Below, piece by piece: positions 22,535 through 33,641 of a stretch of DNA of 64,000 nt. Position numbers and translations under genes: made by a program. Location of the stretch: NCBI GenBank assembly GCA_943704415.1, contig CALSCO010002138.1, positions 1 through 64,000 on the forward strand, in the 5' to 3' direction. Source of the DNA: Parvularia atlantis (taxonomy: Eukaryota; Opisthokonta; Rotosphaerida). The notes under the pieces were generated by a model that ran no database searches, was not told where the DNA came from, and saw only the letters and a program-made list of their open reading frames with translations. Numbering within the stretch: the stretch's first letter is position 1; each line of letters opens with the position of its first letter.

Positions 22535-25500
22535 ATGGCCGAAGCGCTGTTCACCGAGGTGCGGCCGCTGTGCGTCGCGCTGCTGGCCGAGGGCGTGCAG
22601 CCGGACCTGCGGCTGCGCGTGCTGGGCGAGCTGCGCACGGCGCTCGAGCGCGCGCCGGGCGGGGCCGATGCCGTGCGCGAGCTGGCCGAGTACATCGCCT
22701 TCCCGCTGCTGATGATGCTCAAGAGCGTGGACGTGAGCGCGACGCCTCGCTAGCGCATGCGCGCGCACGAAGCCTGACGCTGCGCACAGAGCGGCGAGCG
22801 CGTCAAGGAGGCGTGCCTGGAGACGCTCGCGCGGATGCTCGCGCGTGCGCCCGCGACCAAGGACGGCCTGGCGAGTGAGCTGTGCACGACGCTCGCGCTC
22901 GTCGTCCACGGGCACGTGCACGGCTGCGCCGACGAGACCAAGCACGCAGCGCTGGCGGCGCTCGAGCAGCTGCTGCGGCCGTGGCTGGCGCGGCGTGCGG
23001 CCGCTGACGATGCGGACGACGACGTCGACGCGGCTGCCGTCGCCACGCGGGTGCTCGTCGGGCCCGCGCACGCCGACACCGAGACCGCCCGGGGCGCGCA
23101 TCTGCGGCTCGCGCACCTCGTCAGCGGCCTGCTGGACGCGGCGTGGACCGGGCGGCTCGCGTCGATGCGCGAGCGCGCCCTCGACCTGCTCGGCGTGCTG
23201 CCAGCCGCGGCCGGCGCGCTCGACACGCCCGTGCAACGCGAGCGCTACCGCCGGTCGCTTGCGAGCGTTCTGCCGGGCGCGCTGAGCGTGTTGGCCAAGG
23301 TCGTCCTGCGCGACCCGAAGGAACGGCACGCGATCCTCGTCGGTGCGACGCACGCCATCGGCCACTGGCTCGTCGCCACGCTCGGCTCGGCGCAGGACGA
23401 GGGCACGCGCACAGCAGCGCCGCTGCAGCGGGACGCAGCCCTGGCCGCCTTGTCGCAGCAGGTGCGGGACGCGCTCGCCGGCGGTGCCCTCGTCCCTGCT
23501 GTCGCCGTGCCGCGTGCGGACGCGGGCGACACGCCTGACGAGCCGCTGTCGCGGGGCTGGCTCGACGCGACGGCAGCCAACACGCGGCGCGTGCTCGAGC
23601 GTGTCGTGCCGTTCCTGTCGGTCGCACCGTCGCCGGCGGCCCGCGGCGCGCTCGTCGAGCTCAGCCGCACACTGTTGCTGCGCTGCGCTGCGCCGCTGCG
23701 TGCGAGTCAACGGCTGCTGCTGGATGCGCTGCTCGCGCGGCTGCACGACGAGTCGCCGGCCGTGGCCGGTGCCGCCGAGACGGCGATGCGCGCGACCCTG
23801 GACGACGACGCCGCGGGCGAGCTGCGGGGCGTGCTCGAGGGCAACTTTGCGACACTGCTCCAGGCGCTGCCGCGGCAGCTCATGTCGGCCGCGGACGACG
23901 ACACGAAGCGCCTGCACCTCGAACGTGTCCTGGGCTATCTGACCGTTCTCGGCGACGATGCGCAAGACGCTGTGCTGTACGCTGCGGCTGCCGCGCCCTC
24001 CTCGTGCTCACACCGCTGCCGTGCGCAACCACCAGCGCCGCCCTGCCGAGCATCGGCCTGGGCCTGCTACGCGTGCTGGTGTTGCGCAGCGAGGGCACGC
24101 GCCTGATCGACTACAGCGGCGGGTACGCGGCAGAGACCCCAGAAGCGCAGCCGATGACGCTCGGCTTTCCGGCCAAGCGGTGCGCGCGCGTTGTAAGTTG
24201 CCGCCTCGTGCTTGACCGTGCGCCGCGCAGCTTCCGGTACTTTGAGGACGGGCGTGTGCGCGACGCCTTTGGGCGGCTGCTGCGTTCGCTTGGGGCAATG
24301 GACCGCGTGCTGATTGAGCTGACGGCTCTTCTGCTGGGGTGCGCGTGCCCAACTGCAATGTCGTCTGTGCACGCGCTCACGCTCCGCCGTCAGCTACCTG
24401 GAGGAGACGGCCGCGACCGCTGCCGCCGCTGCCGACGACAACGACACCGAGAGCACGCTCGTGCGGCCCACGACGTCGCTGCAGCTGGGTGCGAGAGGCG
24501 GGGCGGTCTGTACGTCGGTGCACTCACGTCCCAGCCAGGCCCTGCCCTCTTCGTCTCGACGCCTGCGGCGGGTGCGCGCGCTGCCGGCACCGAGGACCTG
24601 GCCGAGCGGTCGTGGGTGGCCAGTTCGGCGGCGCTGGCGCTCGCCGAGGTGCTGCTGGGCGCGAACGAGGCACTCGCGGTGAGGGCTGGACTGCCGATGG
24701 ACAACGTCGCGCGCTGACCCGGCACATTGTAGCGCCACCCAAAGCGCCGCCCGCTCGTCTACACCCAGGCGCAGCAGGTGGCGCGCTCCGTCGCCGCGTC
24801 GGATATGTGGGAGCGCGCTGTCAGCAACCAGGAGGTGCTCGGGCGGCTCCAGTTCCGGCAGCTCTTCGAGGGCCCAGTGCGTGCACCGACACGCATCCGT
24901 GGCGTTGCAGCACCGCAGCAGCAACCGGTGGGGCGCGTGCCGCTGCGCACGCTCGGCCAGATGAACGACATCGTCTTCACCAAGTGTGCGATGCTCGAGG
25001 GTGCGCGCACGGCGGCCAGTGCGTCATTGTGCTCATCGGCCGCCGCGCACGCAGCACTCACTGCGGCCGCGCACGCGATGGGCCGCGCGTTCCGCCCGCG
25101 GCTGCTGGAGGCGCTGTACCCCGTGCTGCTCTCAGTCGACGCATCGCAGCAGCACGTCGTTGTGGCGACGGCACAGGTGCGCGGTTGACGGCCACTTGTG
25201 CCGGCACCCACTGGTGGCGCGCAGGTGGCGCTCGTGCACCTGGCCGCGGCGTGCGAGTACGGCAGCGTGCGCGAGATGCTGCTGTCGGTGCGTTGAGGCG
25301 CCCTGCGGCGGGTAGGCTGACCGCGCTGGACGCCGTGCAGAACATGGACTACGTCGCGCAGATGAGCATCAGCCGGCTGCGGCAGCTGGCGCACCACCCG
25401 ACCGTCAGCATTGTGCTGGTGGCCTTCATTCGGCAGGCACGTCGGCGGTGATCGCGCACGGAGACGCTGCTGAGGGCGCGCAGGTCGGCCCGGCCGTCGT

Positions 25501-26795
25501 GCCGTACCTGGAGGACGTCCTGGCTGAGCTGTTGGGTGCGCTCGACAGCTACCACAGCAGCGAGTTTGTGAGCCTCGTGATCCTGCAGGGTACGCCGTGG
25601 GCGCCTGCACTGCGCTCCCGCTCATTCGCGCTCCAGTGCTGCACGACATCGCGCTGGTGTTGCAGCCGCAAGACCGCACCACGCTAGACGAGATCGTCGA
25701 GCGACGGCGCGCCCTCTGGAACGCACACACAGAGGCACGGCGCCGCTACCACTGCCGCGCGTGCGTCTGATCGACCGCCCACGTGCAGCCCGTGCATAGC
25801 ATCGTCGAGCCGGGTGTGTCGGCCGAGGTGGCTGCCTTCTGCGCCCGGCTGGCGCGGCCCTCGAGTGCGACTGGAGCGCGGCCGGACGAGGATGGCCCGG
25901 CTGACGCGCCAGTGGCCGAGTACTTTGCAGCTCGTCAGCGCGACAAGGGCACGGGCAGCGAGACGATTGACGACAACGCCGGCGGCCTTGACGACGAGCG
26001 CGACGAGCAGAAGCGGGACCGCGACGGCCGCGACCTGCACCGCCAGCTGGCCGCGAGTGTGCTCGAGCACGTGAGTGACCTGCTGTCGGCCGCGATGACG
26101 AGCGTGCGCCTGCAAGTGCTCGTGGTGGTGCGGGCGCTGCTGCCGACCCTGGCGCAGACCCGCGACGACGAAAAGTTCCTGCCGCACCTGCACCGGCTCT
26201 GGCCTGCCGTGGTGCGCGCGTGCGCGTTGCGCAACGCACGGCTTCTCATGCGCTCATGCAGCTGGTGCGCGTGCGCGAGCCGGACGTCGATGTGCGTGTC
26301 GCGGCCTATCAGCTGCTGCAGGACGCGCTCGCGCTCAGCGGCGACTTTCTTCTGCGGCGCGTGCAGGAGTACGTCGTGGGCGACCTCGTGCGCCTGGGCG
26401 GGCAGGCCGAGCGGCTGCGGTGCGACCTGTCTCTCGTTGGTTGCTGCTGACTATTTGCGCGCGCCCACAGCGACAGCGACGCGCACGCCCGCTTCGCGCC
26501 GGAGGCACGCCTCTGCTGCGCCGCGCTCGAGACGTGCACGGTGCTCGTGCGGACGCAGGCGCTATTGCTGCCGCGTGTGCTGCGCGAGCTGTGCGACGTG
26601 GCGCTGCGAGCGTGCCAGACGGGCGTCGCGCAGGACGTGCACCGGGCTGGCAGCGCGCTCGTAGCCGCACTGGGCGCTCGCGCACCGGATGCGCTGCTGT
26701 GGACTGCGCGCAAGGACAGCGTGGTGCGCCGCATTGCACTGCAGGCACCTGCAACGCGGCTGATTGGTGGCGGCGTCGCAGGCGCTCACGTCTGA
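22535..26795 (+). CDS. TTI1: TTI1-like TTT-complex HEAT-repeat protein
   Basis: Likely Tel2-interacting protein 1, part of the Tel2-Tti1-Tti2 complex that matures PIKK kinases (TOR, ATM, ATR). The chain is over 1,000 residues of HEAT-type helices. It begins MAEALFTEVRPLCVALLAEG and has ELAEYIAFPLLMMLKSVDV (TTI1-like PL-x-L-L), GERVKEACLETLARML, AWTGRLASMRERALDLLGVL, LPRQLMSAADDDTKRLHLER, QMSISRLRQLAHHPTVSIVL and LLSAAMTSVRLQVLVVVRAL. About 13 introns are needed. One, 25437-25483, has a GC donor (CAG|GCACG), and the intron near 25775 is ambiguous. Identification rests on overall layout and a few motifs, so other HEAT proteins remain possible. The gene ends 59 bp from the convergent GGT stop. 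Confidence 0.68.
25437..25483 (+). other. GC-AG intron
   Basis: The donor is CAG|GCACG and the acceptor GCGCAG|GTC. No in-phase GT donor links AFIRQ to VGPAVVPYLEDV. The intron is 47 nt long. Confidence 0.65.
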
Positions 26796-26854
26796 CGTAC
26801 GAGCCGTCTGCGACCGCCTCAACTGCCGCGAGCGCTGAACCCCGCAACACACTG

Positions 26855-29027
26855 TCAATAGCCAAACGCAAGGCCGTCGCCGCGCGGGTCACTGCCGCCG
26901 CAGAGCACGCGCTGACCGGTGTTGCCGTCGTGCGTCTGCAGAATGACCTGCCCGCGGCCGAAGAGCGCGCGCGCGTGCCAGCCGCGGACGACCTTGATAG
27001 TCTTGGTCGGGGTGTGTCGCACCGCGCCCGCGTCTGTTGGGGCGTCGTACTTGGGCTGGCCGCGGCGGCCGTGTCACGCACCAGCAGCAAGCACGCAGCG
27101 GACCCGGCGCGCGTACCTCGATGAGGTAGACCGGGTGTCCCATTTCGTGCAGCCGCTCGACGACGTGCTCGAGGCCCTCCTCGAGGTGGATGTCTGCTGG
27201 GCCGTTAGCGGGCCGCAGCCACCAGGCGACGGGCGCAGCGCACCGCCGTCGGCGGCACCTGGCGAGATGCACAGGCGCGGCGCGTCGAGGGCCTGCTGCG
27301 GGTTCATGCCGAAGCGGAACATGTTGAGGAAGACCTGCACGTGCCCCTGCGGCTGCATCCACGAGCCCATGACACCAAAGGGCATAATGAGCTCGCCGTC
27401 GGTCGTCGTGACCATGGCGGGGATGATCGTGTGGTACGGGCGCTTGCTGGGCGCGAGTGCGTTGGCGTGGCCCGGGCGCAGCGAAAAGTTGGCGCCGCGG
27501 TTCTGAAGCGAGAAGCCGCAGCCGTCCGGCACGATCGCCGAGCCGAAGCCCTTGCGGTGGGCGCGCGTCAGGGTCGCTCGCGCAAGAGGGTGATGCGTAC
27601 CATGTAGTTGCTGTTGATGAACGAGCACGCGTTGCCCATCTCGTCGACCACGCAAAAGTACACCGTGTCGCCCGCCGCCGGCAGCTGGCCGTGCTGCAGC
27701 GCGACGAGCGCGCGATCGGGCGTGATCAGCGCGGCGCGCGCCTTGAGGTACTCCTGCGTGCCCGTGAGCGGCGGCGCGGGCAGCAGCGGGCACGTGCGAC
27801 GCACGTCCGACAGCAGCTGCTCGGTCGGGACGGGCACGACAGACGGGTCCGCGACAAAGTGCCGCGTGTCGGCAAAGGCCAAGCGGAGCGCCTCGATCAG
27901 CAGATGCAGGTACTCGGGTGAGTTGTGCTGCACGTGCTGGAAGTGCGGGCAGTGCTCGAGGATCTTGAGCGCCATAAGCGCGGTAATGCCCTTGTGACCC
28001 CAGCGCGGTCGTGTCAGACGCGGGCGCGACGCGCAGCGGCGGTGACATGCCTGGCCGTTGGGCGGCACCTCGTACACACGCAGGCGGCCGTCATAGTCGA
28101 CCGCGATCGGCTCGACCTCGTCCGTCTTGTGCGCGGCGAGGTCGGCGAACTCCATACACCCGCCCTTGCTGCGCGTGTGGTCATTCGGGGCGTGCCGGCC
28201 GGGCAGCGCTCGCGCACGCACCTCTTGACCGCTTCGACGATGGCCTGCGCGATGCGGCCGCGGTAGAAGCCGTCCTTGCCCTGCTCCGCGAGCGTGCGAA
28301 AGGTTCTGCGCGCGTGCTGTGGTTCAGACTGCAGCGCGCTCGCGAGCGTGGACGCACTGCGCAAGCTTGGGCATACGCATGATCTGGCCGGCGCGCGGGG
28401 CCGTCGCGCCGTTAACGAGCATGTCGCCGCCGTGGGGCGAGGACGCGAGCAGGCGCTGCTCCTCCACCTGCCACATGTCGGCGGCGATGGCGCTGACAGG
28501 GAAGCCGTGCTCGGCGAGGCGGATGGCCGGCTCAAGCACGGCCGCGAGCTTCATCGTTCCGAGCGTCTCGACGGCGTCGGCCCAGAGCGCGGCCGCGCCG
28601 GGCACGGTGACGCAGTGCACGTGCGTAGGCACCATCCCGTCCTTGTCGGGCATGCTGGGCGCGGCGGGCCGTCAGCGGCTGCGATCGCGCCGTCGCACGC
28701 GCACACTCACGCATACCTCGCATCCGCGCGCGCCCGCTCGAGCGTCAGGCTTGCGGGGCTGCGCCCGGAGCCGTTGAGGCCGCGCACCCGGCGCGTGGCC
28801 GCGTCATAAAAGAGTAGGAACGCGTCGCCGCCGATGCCCGTCGAGCACGGCTCGGTCACGTTGAGGCACGCGGCCATCGCGACCACGGCGTCGACCGCAT
28901 TGCCGCCGCGCCGCAGCACGCCGTGGCCCGCCTCGGCCGCCAGCGGCTGGCTGCACGCGACCATCGCACGCGTCGCGTAGACGGCCGAGCGGCGCGACGG
29001 GTGGTCCATTCGAAAATTTACCAGCAT
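26855..29027 (-). CDS. Gamma-glutamyltransferase / Ntn-hydrolase, bacterial-type
   Basis: Autoprocessing N-terminal nucleophile hydrolase of the gamma-glutamyltranspeptidase superfamily. Key segments: [100 protein letters not shown] (the Thr before VYF is the expected nucleophile), [20 protein letters not shown] and [17 protein letters not shown]. The D-T-V-Y-F and N-Y-M-G-F-G-S-A-I forms look more like bacterial YwrD-like enzymes than the membrane-anchored eukaryotic GGT. No signal peptide is visible. Six introns occur; one (27991-28050) uses a GC donor after NGQ. The C-terminus ends [11 protein letters not shown]. The first ATG (29027) shares a CATG with the divergent PAM17 start; the second, 29009, is an alternative. 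Confidence 0.85.
27991..28050 (-). other. GC-AG intron
   Basis: The donor is CAG|GCATG and the acceptor CACAAG|GGC, 60 nt, with CTGAC inside. Splicing here restores the family motif NGQGITAL. No GT donor keeps that frame. Confidence 0.8.
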
Positions 29028-29989
29028 GGCCGCGGTGATGTGGCGTCACGCTTCTCGACTGGCGCCGCGGCGCTGCCTGACCTCGATCGCGCCGTCCGGA
29101 GCCGCACCGGCACCGGCAACTGCGTCAGCACCGGCATCGGCATCGGCACCGGCATCGGCACCGGCGGAGCGTACAGCAGCCGACGTGCTGCCGTGGGCCG
29201 AGTACTTTCGTCTGCGCCGTCAGCGACTGATCGGGTGCGCGCGCGCGCAAAGAGGGCCCGCATGGTGCGCCTGGCTGGCTGATGACGGCGACGATGGTTG
29301 CTGCTGTGGCGGTGGCGGCGCACTGCCAGGCAGCGCATCGTGGCCATCCCGGCGGGCATCGTAACGCTCGCGGGCAGCGTCGCGTACGTGGCGACGATGG
29401 TGCCGCAGCTCGAGCCGACGACGACGTACTTTGGCCTGGACCCGATCTTTGTGATGAGCGCGGGGGCGATTGCAACGGGCGTGGCAGGCTACTTTGCGTC
29501 GTCGCTGCTGTTCAGCACGGCGTGGCGCCTGAGCAAGTCGCGCATCGCGATGCAGCTCGACCGGGTGCGCGCGCCACAGCCCGCCACCGCGCCGCTGGTC
29601 ATAGGCCCGCTGACGCACCGCCGTGGCGCGCGGGGCCGTGGCGCGCGGGGCCGGCCAGCGCGACCGCGAGTACTTTGAGCGCATCAAGCGCCTACGCGTC
29701 CCGCCCGAGCTCACGCAGGTCAACAGCCCGCTGCCGGACTTTTACGGCGAGAAGGTGTCGTCGATTCCGTCGTACCGCAAGTGGATCCGCAAGCAGCGGT
29801 GCGTGCCGTGCGAGCGCCGCGCGCCGCACACGGGGCTGACGGACGCGCGCCCGCGCCACAGCGAGTACAAGGCCAAGGCGCTCGGCGGTGCGCTAGCCGC
29901 GCTCTCGCTGTCGTACGCTCACACTCGTGCCGAGCGCAGAGAAGCTGGCCAACGTGCGCATCGTCGTACCAGCGCTCGAGCACCGCTGA
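29026..29989 (+). CDS. PAM17: PAM17, mitochondrial presequence translocase-associated motor subunit
   Basis: Inner-membrane component of the TIM23 import motor that helps tether Hsp70 co-chaperones to the channel. It begins with a basic, Arg-containing presequence ([18 protein letters not shown]) and an Ala/Pro spacer, then [19 protein letters not shown]. Two membrane segments follow ([20 protein letters not shown] and [20 protein letters not shown]) around YFGLDPI. The hallmark near the end is [20 protein letters not shown]. Four GTGCG introns join in phase; length is about 195 residues, as in yeast. PAM17 is best known from fungi and supports fungal affinity. The start shares a CATG with the GGT gene; Met5 (29038) is an alternative. 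The SHANK-like gene starts 38 bp downstream. Confidence 0.92.
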
Positions 29990-30027
29990 CCACGTGAGCT
30001 GACCCCTTTCTGTCTGTTGTGTCCATC

Positions 30028-31929
30028 ATGACCGCGGCCACGTCGGCGGCGGCGGCGGCTGCCACGGCGGGCGCGCCGGTGGGTGCCGAGGACGGGTCGC
30101 TCATGTGCCGCGTGTTTGTGCCGCACCGCAACCTGAAGAAGACCGTGCGGCTGGACCCGGTGCGGCGCCGAGCGCGCGCGTGCGTCCGTGAGCTGCATCT
30201 GACCGGCACACGCACACGCACGCGCTGCGCAGGAGGAGGACGTGTGGACGCTCAAGCTCAACTTCATCGACAAGATGGCGCTCGACAACGAGAAGGAGGA
30301 GGATCCGTACAACTTTGGAATATACCTGCCGAAGGCCGGCGTGTACCTGGACGAGCAGCGTAAGCTGTCGTCGTACTACTTCTCCGATAACGTGCGTTGT
30401 GCGGTGGAGACGCGCACGGCGCACGCTCGCCTGACGCGCGCGCGCGCGTGCCCAGGTGTACTTCGAGTTTAAGCGCAAGACGCGCGAGCAGAAGCTGCCC
30501 GAGAAGCAGGTGCAGAAGATGAACACGGAGAAGATGCAGCGCCAGTTCTTCGAGTATCAGACGGCGCGGCAGTACGTCAAGATGCGCGACATGCTCGACC
30601 GCGGCTTCGACCCCAACTTTATCTTCAAGTTCAACGGGGGTGCGTGCGGCGTGCGGCGTGCGGCGTGCGGCGTGAGGCTGCGCGTGCTCATGGGGCGGGC
30701 GGCGCAGAGACGCCGCTGAGCCTGGCGTCGATCAGCGACGACATTGAGGGCATCGTCCTGTTCTACTCAAGCGGCGGCGCGTTCCTCGACTACCGCTCGG
30801 CCGACGGCAAGACGCCGCTGCACAAGGCGGCGATCAAGGGTAAGGTGCTCGCGCTCAAGGTGACGCCGCAGCGCGCATGCAACAGGTCGGCCCGCGCTCA
30901 TGCGCCGGGTCGCAGACGCTGCTCAAGCACGGCGCCTCGGCCAACGTGCGCGACAAGCAAAACCTGCCGCCGCTGTACGATGCCTGCGTGCACGGTGCGT
31001 GGCCCTTGCCGGTGCGTGCGCGCGTCAGCTGACACGCGGCACGCGCGCGCACCAGGCAAGACCAAGTGCGCCGAGGCGCTGCTGCAGGCCAACTCGCCGC
31101 TGGGGCTGGTCGACTCGAACAACCGGACGGAGCTGCACCAGGCCTGCGCCAACAACTTCCCAGACATTGTCGAGATGCTGATCGCGCACGGCGCCGACAT
31201 GATGGCCGTGAACGAGCTCGGCAACACGCCCCTGCACATCTGCGCGTCCAAGGGCACGATCGAGTGCGCCCGCGCCCTACTCAAGAAGGGCGCGCCGCGC
31301 GAGGCCACCAACTCGGCCGGCAACACGGCCTTTCAGGTGCGGCCGACGGGCGCCTGGCGGCGCGGCCGGTCTTGCGGCTGACCGCGTCACGCAGGTCGCG
31401 ATCATGTTCAACAACCACGAGCTGGCTGAGCTGATCAACACGTTCAAGGCAAGCGACGTGGGTGCGCGCGCCTGCTTGCCGCGCCGCCGCCCACCGCCCC
31501 GCTCACGCGCCCGCGCAGAGGCCCCGGTGCTTGTGGCCAGGCCCGACGGCGTGTTTTACGACGACGACCCCATGAGCGACAACAACTTTGTGCCGCCCAT
31601 GCCGCCCGCAGGCACGGTCGGCATCGTGCCGCCGCCTGCCGATGCTCCCGCGAGGAGAAGGGTGCAGCGCGAGGCGAGAAGGCGCGCGACGATCGCTTAC
31701 ACGTCCGCGTGTGCGCCAGGTGTATAGCCGCGTGCCGCCCCCCGCGCCCCCCGTGGAGCAGTACGGGTACGCGCCGACAATGGCGGGGCATCTCAAGAGC
31801 CTGTCGAACGAGGACGCGGACTCGATCAAGTCGGCCGACCTGTTCTCGCTCGCGTCGCTGCCGCCACCGCTGGCGATGGACATGCCGCCTCCGCCGCCGC
31901 AGCACCTGCTCGACACGCTGCGGTTCTGA
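30028..31929 (+). CDS. SHANK-like protein: SPN (FERM F0-like) domain plus ankyrin repeats
   Basis: Collinear with the N-terminal half of animal SHANK scaffolds. After an Ala-rich start, the SPN-like region has CRVFVPHRNLKKTVRLDPEE, VWTLKLNFIDKMALDNEKEE, YNFGIYLPKAGVYLDEQRKL and VYFEFKRKTREQKL. The linker has DMLDRGFDPNFIF. Six ankyrin-type repeats follow: GETPLSLASISDD, GGAFLDYRSADGKTPLHKAA, LLKHGASANVRDKQNLPPLY, NNRTELHQACANNFPDIVEM, ELGNTPLHICASKGTIECAR and NSAGNTAFQVAIMFNNHELA, closing with INTFKASDV. SHANK proteins carry the same order and the same TAFQVAI...ELAE...SDV ending. No SH3, PDZ or SAM domain is present; a Pro-rich tail ends the protein. Nine introns fit in phase. Likely a cytoskeletal or small-GTPase-binding adaptor, by analogy only. 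Confidence 0.85.
30641..30709 (+). repeat. Short tandem TGCGGCG repeat in an intron
   Basis: The SHANK-like intron beginning at 30641 carries about five copies of a TGCGGCG-like unit directly after its GTGCG donor. This resembles duplication of the donor neighbourhood. Confidence 0.7.
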
Positions 31930-31984
31930 GTGTGACGGTTGTACGCCTCCGCGGGCCGCATACGGGACACATCGGGGCAGCAGT

Positions 31985-33003
31985 TCACGCCGGCGGGGCC
32001 GCGCCGTGCGAGGCCAGGAACTGCAGCACCAGCTCACCCGCGCGCGAGTGCACCTCGAAGAACGGGTAGTGCCCGACCTGCTCGAGGACCTCGTACTTGG
32101 CGTCGCCCGTGTGCGCGAGCGCGTCGACGATGTACTTGGCCTCGTTCTCGGGCACGGGGTAGTCCGGGTCGGCACCGCCGATGACCGTGAGCGAGGGCGC
32201 ACGGACCTCGGGCAGACGAGCGGTGCAGGCGGCCTTGGTGGCGAAGACCATTTGCTGAAGCGCATGCAGGTGCGCGAGGTCGAGCGAGGCGCGGATGGCC
32301 GCGGCGTGGCGCGCGAGCTCAGCGCGGTCCAGGTCCGGCGCCTTGTGCAGCGTCCCAGCGTAGTACGACTCCCACATGGCCGCGCCCCACGGCCACGCAA
32401 ACAACACGCTCAGCAGCAGACGCAATCCCAGGCTGAGCCCGCGGCCCTCGTTCGGGTCGCGCACAAACGGGCCCATGAGCACGAGGCCGCGCACGAGGGC
32501 CGGCCGCTCGGCCGCGGCCCACACGGCGCTCGCGGCGCTGTACGAGTGCGCGACGATGACGACGCCACGCTGTGCGACGTCACCGCCGAGCGCCACCGCG
32601 CACGCGTCCAGCACCGCGAAGACGTCGGCGCCGGCGCGCTCGGGCGCGTACGCAGCGAATGCGGCCGACGACGCGCCGCAGCCGCGCAGGTCGGGCGCGA
32701 CGACGTCGTGGCCGCCCTCGCGCACCAGGCGCGGCGCGAGGAAGCGGAACGTGGCCGCGGTGTCGCCGATACCGTGCAGCAGCAGCACGACCGGCCTGGC
32801 GCTTGTTGAGCCCTTTAGACCACGCGTTAGTCAGCTGCCATGACGTCACGGTCGGCGGGGCTTGCGCGAACCGGGTCTGTGCGCAGCACCGTCACCGCGA
32901 GCTCGTGCCGCGCGCTGTCGGCCAGCGCCGTGTCGGCCACGGGCACGCGCAGCGTCGTCACAGACGCGGCCGGCAGCGTCTCGTGCAGCGCGCTGGCAAG
33001 CAT
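31985..33003 (-). CDS. Alpha/beta hydrolase fold enzyme
   Basis: Serine hydrolase of the alpha/beta fold, substrate unknown. The oxyanion motif is VVLLLHGIGDTAATFRFLAP. The core then gives VVAPDLRGCGASS, the nucleophile elbow VIVAHSYSAASAVW (Ser in A-H-S-Y-S), the acid GGADPDYPVPE and the base VGHYPFFEVHS. Length is about 320 residues. The N-terminal exon begins MLASALHETLPAASVTTLRV with a beta strand that fits the fold. A 32-nt intron (GTCATGG...CTGAC...AAAG) joins RD to GSTSARPVVLLLHG in phase; it is short and its donor departs from GTGCG, so this junction is less certain. No signal peptide. It converges on the SHANK-like gene with 55 bp between stops. Confidence 0.8.
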
Positions 33004-33641
33004 GACGGGGTGCTGTCACGATAGTTGTCTGGCCTCAATCATAATCAATGGGCGAGCCTGATCGACCGTGCGGCCGCGCGGTGGTGGCGGCGGGCGGGGC
33101 ATCACGACGCGTGCTGCGCGGATGCGGAGGTGCAGCCGCTCAAGATGCCGATGCGGCCCGCCCGTGCGCCCGTGCGCACGTTCGCACGTGCGCTGAAGTC
33201 GCGTCGTTCATAACAGTGCTCCCTGTCGCAATTTTCTGGAACTCCGACAGCCTCTCGAGTCATAGTCGTCATTTTCGGGGGGGCTATTCGGCTGTGCGGC
33301 CTGTGCGCGCCACGTCGACACGCCCGTGCGGTTGATCGCGCGCGGCAAACGGTGCTGTCGCCGGCGGCCGGCCACGCGCTGGATGGCTGGGCGCGCGCGC
33401 GTGGTGCGCCGACGTGGCACCTCTTATCGCGCTGTGTGCGCACGTGCGCTTGCTCATGTCCAGCGCGCTCGCGCCGCACGCCGCCCTTCTCGCGCGCCGG
33501 CCATCGCGGCTGTGGGGTGCACGGGGGCGCAGTGCGCGAGCGGTGTGGGCGCACGCGCGTTGCACACCGCTTGCCGTTATCATGATGAACCTCTCACACG
33601 GCGTTGCACGCCGTTCGTTTCTGCGCCGTAGGGGGCGACCC
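33004..33641. other. Divergent intergenic region (hydrolase / homeobox)
   Basis: This 638-bp region must contain promoters for two divergent genes. It includes a relatively AT-richer patch at about 33020-33050 and another at about 33225-33280. I see no TATA box at a useful distance from either start, and no RNA gene. Open frames here are GC-driven. Confidence 0.5.

Noticed and set aside
22262-23965. A 567-codon minus-strand frame opposite TTI1
   Set aside because: It is antisense to a well-supported gene, Arg-rich, and has no domain. Long open antisense frames are expected at this GC content.
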